A stretch of DNA of 64,000 bases from Acidobacteriaceae bacterium (GTDB lineage: Bacteria; Acidobacteriota; Terriglobia; Terriglobales; Acidobacteriaceae): positions 434,001 to 498,000 of the forward strand of contig DASZBM010000002.1 of the NCBI GenBank assembly GCA_035944135.1, read 5' to 3'. The position numbers and the translations under genes are program-made. The notes beneath the pieces are model-generated. The model did not search any database and was not told the origin of the DNA. It saw nothing but the letters and a program-made list of their open reading frames with translations. The number at the start of each line of letters is the position of its first letter. Position 1 is the first letter of the stretch. Positions 52,260 through 59,217 of the stretch are shown here, piece after piece.

Positions 52260-52294
52260 CTCGTAAGTGCTTTATTTTCTATATATTAGATATT

Positions 52295-52387
52295 TGGCGG
52301 AGAGTGGGGGATTCGAACCCCCGATAGAACTTTTGATCCTATAACGGTTTAGCAAACCGCCGCCTTCAGCCACTCGGCCAACTCTCC
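52295..52387 (-). tRNA. tRNA-Ser (anticodon GCU)
   Basis: Acceptor stem GGAGAGT pairs with ACTCTCC, discriminator G and encoded CCA. The anticodon loop TTTGCTAA gives GCT (complement of AGC at 52351-52353). A long variable arm and GGTTCGAATCC mark a class II tRNA-Ser. A perfect palindromic terminator follows. Confidence 0.96.
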
Positions 52388-52512
52388 GCGGGTAGATTTG
52401 ATTATATCGGAGCGCCCGGCGTTCCGCTCCGTTTCACTTTCGGCGACCCTGAGATTCTTGGGGCGGCTAGGTGGCCGGCCTCGTCCGGAAGGTTCCTCGG
52501 ATATCCTGCGAA

Positions 52513-52539
52513 CCCACATCTCACGATGCGAGATGTGGG
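52513..52539 (+). repeat. CCCACATCTC...GAGATGTGGG palindromic repeat
   Basis: 10-bp perfect arms, 7-base loop, followed by GCACCCGG. The 3' flank TGGGGCACCCGG also follows the palindrome inside xerD at 59161. Confidence 0.8.
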
Positions 52540-52674
52540 GCACCCGGCCGAACTGCGTAGACACTTTTGGGCGTTCGTGGCGGCGGAGAGGAAGGCAATT
52601 CAGTCGTTTCGTTCTTCGGACTAAACGACGGCCTTCGGCAGAGCGGAAGCGCGCAGCGCGCGTGGCTATGAGAC

Positions 52675-52692
52675 CCGAGGCTGAAGCCTCGG
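52675..52692 (+). repeat. CCGAGGC-TGAA-GCCTCGG palindromic repeat
   Basis: 7-bp perfect arms around TGAA. Same 'GGCTGAAGCC' core as the element at 52728. Confidence 0.65.
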
Positions 52693-52727
52693 AGTACCTA
52701 GAGGCGAAAGGCGTGGCGGAAGTGGCA

Positions 52728-52749
52728 TCCCGGGGGCTGAAGCCCGGGA
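52728..52749 (+). repeat. TCCCGGG...CCCGGGA palindromic repeat
   Basis: 7-bp perfect outer arms with a GGGCTGAAGC centre. Part of the cluster preceding small-protein copy 3. Confidence 0.65.
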
Positions 52750-52784
52750 CTAACCAAGCCGTGCCCTGATGATGCGTGTGGGGT

Positions 52785-52837
52785 GGAGGTGGCCCCGTTT
52801 GCGCGTAGATCGCGCATTTGCTGGTAAGGAGCTAGTC
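52785..52837 (+). promoter_or_regulatory. Conserved leader of small-protein family, copy 3
   Basis: GGAGGTGGCCCCGTTTGCGC and the following bases to AAGGAGCTAGTC match the leader of copy 1 (39955) almost base for base. The inverted repeat TGCGCG-N5-CGCGCA is at 52800-52816. Confidence 0.65.
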
Positions 52838-53107
52838 ATGAAACCGGACGACCAAAGAACATTCGGGAAGGGCAATGGCGAAGCGGTAGTGTTAGCAGTA
52901 GGGTTGTGGGCCGCTCGTGACGGTATGCTTCTCCCCATTGATATGACAGGTGACAGTGCGCATACAACTGTCACGAACAGTCCGGGCTCTGCGAGAGACC
53001 ATCGGATTCTGTTTCGGGATCTTCGGAGGGTGCTGATGGCCAACGGATTTTGGAAATTTGGTGATGAAGGCACCGAAGGTCAGGCAACTGGGGGCGACGA
53101 GGATTAG
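52838..53107 (+). CDS. Small paralogous protein, copy 3 (89 aa)
   Basis: Third member of the family: MKPDDQRTFGKGNGEAV, LWAARDGMLLPIDMTGD, RDHRILFRDLRRVLMANGFW, ending TGGDED. Intact, with RBS AAGGAG. Lies inside the interval bounded by the ffh remnant and ffh. Followed after 15 bp by CCTCCCCC repeat copy D, the same layout as copy 1. Function unknown. Confidence 0.7.
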   Translation: MKPDDQRTFGKGNGEAVVLAVGLWAARDGMLLPIDMTGDSAHTTVTNSPGSARDHRILFRDLRRVLMANGFWKFGDEGTEGQATGGDED

Positions 53108-53122
53108 CGGACGTGAAGGTAT

Positions 53123-53186
53123 GGCCCCCTCCCCCGTCAAATATTGCGCAAAATCTTGATGACATAGGACTTAGGGGTGGACCTAA
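53123..53186 (+). repeat. CCTCCCCC/TTGCGCAAA dispersed repeat, copy D
   Basis: GGCCCCCTCCCCC, GTCAAATATTGCGCAAAATC, then GACTTAGGGGTGGACCTAAA. Shares its first half with copy C and the AGG-GGAC block with copies A and B. Confidence 0.8.
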
Positions 53187-53338
53187 ATGCGCAGGCTGGC
53201 GCCTGGCGATTGGGAGGTCCCTCTTTTTAGAGGGTTCCTTTGTCAAGTTGGTCAAGGATTTTTGGGGCGTCGAGCCTCTTAGCCTAGCGAGCAGGCTTGA
53301 TGGGGGATACGATGCGCGGACGGATGGGGCCCGGGTGA

Positions 53339-53611
53339 TTATTCGCCGTATGCGGGGTCGGCGCTTTTGAGGATGCGATGAACCGGGCCGGGGGGCAGCG
53401 GGCTTTGCTTCAGGAAGTCCTGCATGGTGGTCTGGTCGGGAGCGATGTAGAAGGAGAAGACTTTGTCGGCGGTGAGAAAGCTCTCGACCCACTGGACGTT
53501 GCCGTTGGTTGATTTCACGGCCGCGCGGGATTTGTCGACGATCTCGTTGAGTTTGTCCTGCGGCCATGTGCCGACACCGGGCACGTCGCGTTCGATGATG
53601 AATTTGGGCAT
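53339..53611 (-). CDS. DUF4242 domain protein
   Basis: 90-aa ferredoxin-like-fold protein: MPKFIIERDVPGVGTWPQDKL, NGNVQWVESFLTADKVFSFY, IAPDQTTMQDFLKQSPLP. These match DUF4242 (SCO4226-type nickel-responsive or binding proteins) in length and motif. AGAGGTTT before the ATG 53611 supports this start; the frame is open to 53674. It is an independent small gene between the repeat cluster and the ATPase/TOPRIM module. Confidence 0.83.
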   Translation of the reverse strand: MPKFIIERDVPGVGTWPQDKLNEIVDKSRAAVKSTNGNVQWVESFLTADKVFSFYIAPDQTTMQDFLKQSPLPPGPVHRILKSADPAYGE

Positions 53612-53926
53612 GCGAAACCTCTGTCGTAGAAGTGTTGCAAACGGACCCGGAATGTACTGAGGAGCGGTCGCCAATTATAGGGTCTCGGAGCGTTGCGTAG
53701 GGGAATATTTCCGGTTTCACTCGATGTGCGCTCAGGTGTGAGGCGCGCAGGCTTGCATGGGGCTTAGCGGGAGTTGGCGGCTCCCGAAGCCACCCGCCCC
53801 CCTGACGATGCGTGGCCAGAGAGGGGGATGCTAATTCCTTGTTGGGTACCGTCCCGCAAATTTTTGACTTCGCATCAGATAGACTTCGTTCGAAGGGACT
53901 AGGCACGGTTTGCCTTGATCGCGTAA

Positions 53927-55555
53927 ATGGAATATATCCGCGTCTCTAATCTGCGTAGCTTAGCCGATACTGGGAGAATTGAACTAAAACCGCTGTCGCT
54001 TCTCGTTGGTGCTAATAGCTCTGGAAAGAGCACATTTCTCCGTATTTTCCCCCTGTTGAAGCAGAGCCACGAAATCCGGAGCCTCGGCGGCCTCGTTTTG
54101 AATGAAGGGGACGTTAATTTCGGCTTCTTCAACGAGGCTCTCCGAAAGGGTGCCGAACCGCCGGAGTTAAAGTTTGAGTTTGGATTTGCGCTGGAGAAAG
54201 GCTTGTACCAAGGCGCTTCATGGAATGCCTACTTTCTCGGAACGACAGATGTCGTCTGTGAGCTGGTTTATGTGGCTCGTGAACATGACAGCCGTTACGC
54301 CCGCCTGCGTAGATTGTCCCTCACACTCAAAATGGGCGACGCAACCGATAGCGTGATTATTGAGGCAGACGAAGATGGGCTTATCTCCGAGTTCAGAGTG
54401 AATGATTTAATCGCCACGGATGAAGAGAAGGGCGCATTGAAGCTGTTGATCCGCCGTGGTTTGGTTCCGGAGTTAATCTTTGCTGCTCAGGATGATGATC
54501 TAGTAGACAGAGGTTCCAACCCATTTGATCGGCGCCTTTTGTCTGAGACGGCTAGTTCATTTCATGGCAGAACGCTCACGGAAACGAGACTTGCCACTTT
54601 TCAGGATATCCGCGTCGGCTCGCCTCAGGAAATGCTAGACATCATGCGGTCTACAGGAGCTTTTTCTTGGCGTGACCGTGCGAAGAGTTGGAATGTCTCC
54701 TCGTCGCTCTTCCAGAAAGTCCGCAATCTGATTCTGGCGAGGCGAATGAATCAGATTCTCGATTCTGTCAACGTCTACGTTGCTCAGCTCGCAAACTCGG
54801 TTTATTACTTCCAACCTGTTCGCGCTACCGCACAACGTGATTACCTGAGCCGTGATGTTTCCGTTGCGGCTGTTGACGCGAGCGGCAGTAACGTCGCAAT
54901 GGTTCTTCAGGGAATGGCTCCGAATGACCAGTTCAACTTCAGGAAATGGATGCGACAGCACCTTGGGTTTGAGGTCTTTCCGCAGATTGTCGGAGATGGC
55001 GCCCGCGTAGCGCTGCGGATGAAAGATGAGAAAACCGGAACTGAATTTAATTTAGCTGATACCGGGTTCGGTTTTTCACAGATGCTGCCATTTCTTGTGC
55101 AGCTTTGGACGCTTATTGAAGAACAACCGGGATTCAAAGCAAGGTGGATGTATCCTCCCCCTCGTCGCCGCCTCATGAGCATTCCGAGCAGCTTCATAGT
55201 TGCAATTGAGCAGCCCGAATTGCATCTTCATCCTGCTCTCCAGGCTAGTTTGGCAGATTTGATCGTGGCGGTTGTCGCGTTAGGCAGGCAGCGCGGTTTG
55301 CCAATTCGTTTCGTTTTAGAAACGCATAGTCCAACAATTGTCGAGAGGATAGGTCAGGCAATTGAGGCAAAGCTGCTCGATCCGTCCGATGCGCAAGTAA
55401 TCCTCTTTGAGATGGACCGTGACCAGCCGACAAAGAACATTTCGAAAGTCTGTACAACAGCCTTCGATTCGAGCGGTGTTCTGGTCGATTGGCCGTTCGG
55501 CTTTTTTTCGGCACCATTGTTGCTGCCTCCACAGGGAGGTTCGGGAGCCGAATAG
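53927..55555 (+). CDS. AAA ATPase with DUF3696-like C-terminus (defence-type)
   Basis: 542-aa SMC/OLD-type ATPase. The Walker A is GANSSGKST (residues 28-36) after the typical 'I.V.NLRSL...ELKPLSLLVG' start. The Walker B region is IVAIEQPELHLHP with catalytic Glu428, and the switch/H motif is RFVLETHSPTIVERIG. The end SSGVLVDWPFGFFS is like the 'D.DG...WP.GFF' of DUF3696. The gene is more A/T-rich than its neighbours, suggesting transfer. The next gene starts directly after its stop. ATPases of this build drive several anti-phage systems (OLD, Gabija, PARIS); the role here is inferred. Confidence 0.85.
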   Translation: MEYIRVSNLRSLADTGRIELKPLSLLVGANSSGKSTFLRIFPLLKQSHEIRSLGGLVLNEGDVNFGFFNEALRKGAEPPELKFEFGFALEKGLYQGASWNAYFLGTTDVVCELVYVAREHDSRYARLRRLSLTLKMGDATDSVIIEADEDGLISEFRVNDLIATDEEKGALKLLIRRGLVPELIFAAQDDDLVDRGSNPFDRRLLSETASSFHGRTLTETRLATFQDIRVGSPQEMLDIMRSTGAFSWRDRAKSWNVSSSLFQKVRNLILARRMNQILDSVNVYVAQLANSVYYFQPVRATAQRDYLSRDVSVAAVDASGSNVAMVLQGMAPNDQFNFRKWMRQHLGFEVFPQIVGDGARVALRMKDEKTGTEFNLADTGFGFSQMLPFLVQLWTLIEEQPGFKARWMYPPPRRRLMSIPSSFIVAIEQPELHLHPALQASLADLIVAVVALGRQRGLPIRFVLETHSPTIVERIGQAIEAKLLDPSDAQVILFEMDRDQPTKNISKVCTTAFDSSGVLVDWPFGFFSAPLLLPPQGGSGAE

Positions 55556-56698
55556 ATGCTGTTTGAAATCGACGATTCTATTAGTCAGCTAATCGCGTCC
55601 GACGGGTTCTCTTCGCAAGATGAGCAATCGCTACATAACCTACTTCAATCGGTCGCGGAAGGGTCACATAGGATAACCGGTTCGCGTTCAGTTTTGCAGG
55701 CGATCGCTGGACTGGACACGTTGCGTCCACGGGAGCGGGCGGCAGCGACGCGCGCCTTGGGTAGGGTCGCCGAGGAGCGTTCTCTGGTCCGGAAACTAAC
55801 TGTAAGAGGACGCGTTGTTTCTGGCGCGAGCGTATTGCCCGTTAGCTACATTGAGCACGGTAAGAGGGTCATCCAGTTTTCACACAGATGGTTCGACGGC
55901 ATGTCGAGGATGCAGCCAACGACGGTCTTAGGCGAAAACCTCGACGATGTTAAGGTGCTGGAACTGATGTCGCGGGCTGCCATCCATATGGTAAACATCA
56001 GTTTTATGCCCTTAGCACACTTGGCTGCGCATGGCGGAGGAAGCACTATTGGTCAGGTCCTCTCGGATCTTGCGAATCAGCAGAGGATTTGCGTCTGCGT
56101 TGTGGATAGCGACAAGGCCTCGCCGGCTAGTGAACTAGGTGACACTGCTTCGACTGTGTCTAATTTCAAAGACAATGTTAGATACCCAACCATCGAAGTG
56201 ATGGAAACGATCGGGAGGGACTTAGAAAACGCATTACCTGATTCTTTCTACGACGCCCAATATTCGTCTCACTCATCTTACGCTGGTATGTCGGCGCTAC
56301 TAGCTAGTCTTAGTACTCTCGGTGAGCATGAGTTGAGGTTCCACGTCGACGTCAAGAGAGGGTTGAAGTACTGGGACTTTTTGCCGCAGAGCGGTGTTGT
56401 CGAGCACTCTTACTGGAGCGCGAAGCAAGCAACCCTCGGCGCCATTGTGAATGTTTCAGGGTCTGCGTCTTTGTGCGTTCAACAGCAGTCGTGCCCCGAA
56501 ACTTCAAAAAGACACTGTGACTGCGCAATTGTTCGCGGAATATCAGCCAATGTTCTCGAAGCTTTCATCCATGCCTCTGAGTGGAAAGATGGAAGAGTGC
56601 TCGCACGCGAATTGGACGATTCGGTTCGAGGTGAATGGTTGCGCTTGGGTATGGCCGTTGCGAGTTGGTGCTGTGCGGATCAGAAAACACGTATCTGA
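55556..56698 (+). CDS. TOPRIM-like putative nuclease partner of the AAA ATPase
   Basis: 380-aa protein not assigned to a named family. Residues ~120-190 have the TOPRIM order: TTVLGENLDDVKVLELM (Glu126, with Asp129/130), HGGGST (160-164), and a strand followed by CVVDSDKASP (Asp184, Asp186). Later segments are EVMETIGRDLENALP (214-228), which looks like the 'E.ENxLP' of OLD-type nucleases, and FHVDVKRGLKYW. The C-terminal part has CVQQQSC...HCDC, a possible metal site. The ATG is immediately after the ATPase stop (RBS GGAGG/GGGAG inside the upstream gene), so the two form a coupled operon. It ends 5 bp before the convergent ffh stop codon. Confidence 0.75.
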   Translation: MLFEIDDSISQLIASDGFSSQDEQSLHNLLQSVAEGSHRITGSRSVLQAIAGLDTLRPRERAAATRALGRVAEERSLVRKLTVRGRVVSGASVLPVSYIEHGKRVIQFSHRWFDGMSRMQPTTVLGENLDDVKVLELMSRAAIHMVNISFMPLAHLAAHGGGSTIGQVLSDLANQQRICVCVVDSDKASPASELGDTASTVSNFKDNVRYPTIEVMETIGRDLENALPDSFYDAQYSSHSSYAGMSALLASLSTLGEHELRFHVDVKRGLKYWDFLPQSGVVEHSYWSAKQATLGAIVNVSGSASLCVQQQSCPETSKRHCDCAIVRGISANVLEAFIHASEWKDGRVLARELDDSVRGEWLRLGMAVASWCCADQKTRI

Positions 56699-56703
56699 GG
56701 TGA

Positions 56704-58119
56704 TTATCGTCCGAATCTTTGTTTGCCTTGCATTTGGGATAGGAGGCGTTGCTGGGCTTTTGCGCCGCCGGCCAGGCCGCTGCCCATGCCTTTGAAGAGT
56801 TTGGACATTTGGGTGTGCTGGCGGAGGAGGTTGTTGACCTCCTGGACGGTGGTTCCGGAGCCGGCGGCGATGCGCTTGCGGCGGCTGCCGTTGATGATGG
56901 CGGAGTTGTGGCGCTCCTTGGCGGTCATGGAGTTGATGATGGCCTCGATGCGGGTGAACTGGGACTCGTCGACGTTGGCGGCGGCCTGCTGCATGCCGGC
57001 GAAGGGGCCGACGGAGGGCAGCATCTTGAGGATGGATTGCATGCTGCCGAGCTTCTTGACCTGACGGAGCTGGTCGCGGAAGTCTTCGAGGGAGAAGCCG
57101 TCGCCGGTGAGGGCCTTTTTGGCGAAGGCCTCGGCCTTGGAGCGGTCGAGTTTTTCTTCGGCGCGCTCGAGGAGGGTGGCGATGTCGCCCATGCCGAGGA
57201 TGCGGCCGACGATGCGGTCGGGGTGGAAGGCTTCGAAGGCGTCGGGCTTTTCACCGGTGCCGAGGAACTTGATGGGGGCGCCGGTGATCTGGCGGATGGA
57301 GAGGGCGGCGCCGCCGCGGGAGTCGCCGTCCATTTTAGTGAGGATGGCGCCGGTGATCTGGAGGCGGTCGTTGAAGGCCTTGGCGGAGTTGACGGCGTCC
57401 TGGCCGGTCATGGCGTCGGCGACAAAGAGGATCTCGGAGGGGTTGAGGAGCTTTTTGAGCTCGGACATTTCGTCCATGAGCTGCTCGTCGATGCCGAGGC
57501 GGCCGGCGGTGTCGACGATGAGGATGTCGCAGGCGTAGTTGCGGGCTTCGCGGAGGGCTTCTTTGGCGAGGCGGAGGACTTCGGTTGTCTGGTTCTGGCG
57601 ATCAGCTGCGAGCTCCGAGCTGCCAGCTTCGAGTTTGCCTTCGTAGATTTGTGCGTTGATGGATTGCGCGACGACTTTGAGCTGCTCGCGGGCGGCGGGG
57701 CGGTAGACGTCGACGGAGACGAGCAGGGGGCGGTGGCCGCCCTTTTTGAGCCACTGGGCGAGCTTGCCGGCGGTGGTGGTTTTGCCGGAGCCCTGGAGGC
57801 CGGCCATGAGGATGACGCTGGGGGGCTGGGGCGCGAATTTGAAGCGCGCGGTGTCGTGGCCGAGGACGTCCATGAGCTCGTCGCGGACGATTTTGACGAT
57901 CTGCTCGGAGGGGTTGAGGGCGGTGGCGACGCCGGTGCCGAGGGCTTTGGCGCGGATGTCCTCGATGATTTTGCGGGTGACGTCGAGGTTGACGTCGGAT
58001 TCGAGGAGGGCGACGCGGATGGAGCGGAGGGCGTCGTTGATGTTCTCGTCGGTGAGTGTGCCCTGGCCGCGCAGGTCTTTGAAGCTGCGCTGGAGTTTTT
58101 CGGAGAGGTTCTCAAACAT
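56704..58119 (-). CDS. ffh: Signal recognition particle protein (SRP54 GTPase)
   Basis: 471-aa Ffh, which binds 4.5S RNA and nascent signal sequences. N domain: MFENLSEKLQRSFKDLRGQG. G domain: GLQGSGKTTTAGKLA (G1), VSVDVYRPAAREQL, DTAGRLGIDEQLMDE (G3), TKMDGDSRGGAAL (G4). The methionine-rich M domain spans ~330-445 and ends with QQRLLSQMQGKQRFGR. Between residues ~155 and 175 (EGKLEAGSSELAADRQNQTT) there is an insertion coded by four 7-bp tandem repeats. A decayed copy of its 3' part lies at 51507. Confidence 0.96.
   Translation of the reverse strand: MFENLSEKLQRSFKDLRGQGTLTDENINDALRSIRVALLESDVNLDVTRKIIEDIRAKALGTGVATALNPSEQIVKIVRDELMDVLGHDTARFKFAPQPPSVILMAGLQGSGKTTTAGKLAQWLKKGGHRPLLVSVDVYRPAAREQLKVVAQSINAQIYEGKLEAGSSELAADRQNQTTEVLRLAKEALREARNYACDILIVDTAGRLGIDEQLMDEMSELKKLLNPSEILFVADAMTGQDAVNSAKAFNDRLQITGAILTKMDGDSRGGAALSIRQITGAPIKFLGTGEKPDAFEAFHPDRIVGRILGMGDIATLLERAEEKLDRSKAEAFAKKALTGDGFSLEDFRDQLRQVKKLGSMQSILKMLPSVGPFAGMQQAAANVDESQFTRIEAIINSMTAKERHNSAIINGSRRKRIAAGSGTTVQEVNNLLRQHTQMSKLFKGMGSGLAGGAKAQQRLLSQMQGKQRFGR
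57604..57631 (-). repeat. Four 7-bp tandem repeats inside ffh
   Basis: AGCTGCG, AGCTCCG, AGCTGCC, AGCTTCG in direct succession (plus-strand reading), coding part of an insertion at Ffh residues ~163-172. Since 7 is not divisible by 3, the number of repeats must keep the frame together with flanking bases. Confidence 0.75.
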
Positions 58120-58221
58120 GGCTACTTTGAGTTTATCGGATTAGGCGTGCTGGGGTCGGTTCGTGCCGAGGGAGGTACGGGGGGCTGGCGGTGAGGGGTG
58201 GTTCGGGGAAGAATCGGGAGT

Positions 58222-59217
58222 ATGCCTTCTGCGAGTTTGGGTGCTTCAACCGGGTTGGGAGATGTGGGGTTGTTGCGGGAGTACGCGACGCATCTGCGGG
58301 TGGAAAAGGGCCTGCGGCCGCTGAGTGTGGAAGCGTATCAGAGGGACCTGGAGAGCTTTGCGGAGTTTGTGGAGGGCGGGGACAGGACGCTGATGTCGGC
58401 GAGGCAGGAGGATGTCAGCGGATTTATGCGGCATCTGCGCGAGCACGCGATTGAGAGCCGGAGTGTGGCGAGGAAGCTGAGCTGTCTGCGGGGGTTCTAC
58501 AGGTGGATGCTGAAGGACAAGCGGATTGCGCATGATCCGACGGTGAATATTGAGTCGCCGAGTAGCTGGAAGGTGCTGCCAAAGAGTTTGGCCGAGAGTG
58601 ATGTGCGCGAGATGCTGGAGCGTACGGGCGCGGCGGCGCGGAGCGATGCGGCGGATGGGGTTTCGTTGAGGGATCACGCGATCATGGAGCTGCTGTATGC
58701 GGGCGGTCTGCGTGTGGGCGAGATTGTGGGGCTGCACGTGGAGGATTTGCGGCTGGAGTCCGCGAGTGTGCAGGTGCGGGGCAAGGGAGATAAGGAGCGG
58801 ATCGTGCCGCTGCATGCGAAGGCGGTCGAGGCGCTGGAGCAGTATGTGAAGCGCGGAAGGCCGGAGCTGCTGCGGGGTGTGCATGGTGTGCAGCGGGCGC
58901 TGTTTGTTTCGGTGAGAGGCAAGGCGTTGACGGCGCAGAGTGTGTGGCGGCTGGTGAAGGGGTTGAACTCGCAGGCGAGCCCGCACAAGCTGAGGCATAG
59001 TTGCGCGACGCATATGGTGGAGCATGGTGCGGATTTGCGCACGGTTCAGACGCTGCTGGGGCATGCGGATATCGCGACGACGCAGGTGTATACGCATCTG
59101 GCGATTGATCGGCTGAAGACGGTGCACAGGATGCATCATCCGCGCGCGAAGATGCGTGAACCCACTCATCGCGATGAGGCCGCGATGAATGGGGCACCCG
59201 GAGTTGTGGCACGATGA
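58222..59217 (+). CDS. xerD: Tyrosine recombinase XerD-like
   Basis: 331-aa tyrosine recombinase, probably one half of the XerCD pair that resolves chromosome dimers at dif. Catalytic residues seen: Arg164 in [12 protein letters not shown], His255 and Arg258 in [12 protein letters not shown], His281 in LLGHADI, Tyr290 in TTQVYTHL. The core-binding N-domain is [23 protein letters not shown] 58222 with GGGAG just before it; a GTG at 58198 is in frame. The last ~18 residues (after HHPRAKM) are coded by a palindromic repeat. It overlaps the next gene by 4 bp. Confidence 0.92.
   Translation: MPSASLGASTGLGDVGLLREYATHLRVEKGLRPLSVEAYQRDLESFAEFVEGGDRTLMSARQEDVSGFMRHLREHAIESRSVARKLSCLRGFYRWMLKDKRIAHDPTVNIESPSSWKVLPKSLAESDVREMLERTGAAARSDAADGVSLRDHAIMELLYAGGLRVGEIVGLHVEDLRLESASVQVRGKGDKERIVPLHAKAVEALEQYVKRGRPELLRGVHGVQRALFVSVRGKALTAQSVWRLVKGLNSQASPHKLRHSCATHMVEHGADLRTVQTLLGHADIATTQVYTHLAIDRLKTVHRMHHPRAKMREPTHRDEAAMNGAPGVVAR
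59161..59193 (+). repeat. Palindromic repeat inside the 3' end of xerD
   Basis: Arms CCCACTCATCGCG and CGCGATGAATGGG (one mismatch), followed by GCACCCGG. The last block TGGGGCACCCGG is the same as after the palindrome at 52513. It codes the C-terminal tail of XerD. Confidence 0.7.

Larger units (their letters stand above)
52388..52784 (+). other. Cluster of palindromic dispersed repeats
   Basis: About 400 bp with no gene but at least three hairpin repeats (52513, 52675, 52728), a partial GCCGTGCCCTGATGATGC, and a GGCGGCGGAGAGGAAGGCAA block (~52577) shared with 41923. It leads directly into the conserved leader of small-protein copy 3. Confidence 0.6.

Noticed and set aside
36771-52387. The two tRNA-Ser genes as ends of one large element
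   Set aside because: They are different isoacceptors in the same orientation with normal full-length sequences, and housekeeping-type genes lie between; no direct repeat longer than the conserved T-arm was seen.
56749-58194. 481-codon open frame on the plus strand across ffh
   Set aside because: It is the mirror of the strongly coded ffh gene in GC-rich DNA, is made of Gly/Val/Glu/Asp runs and has no domain.
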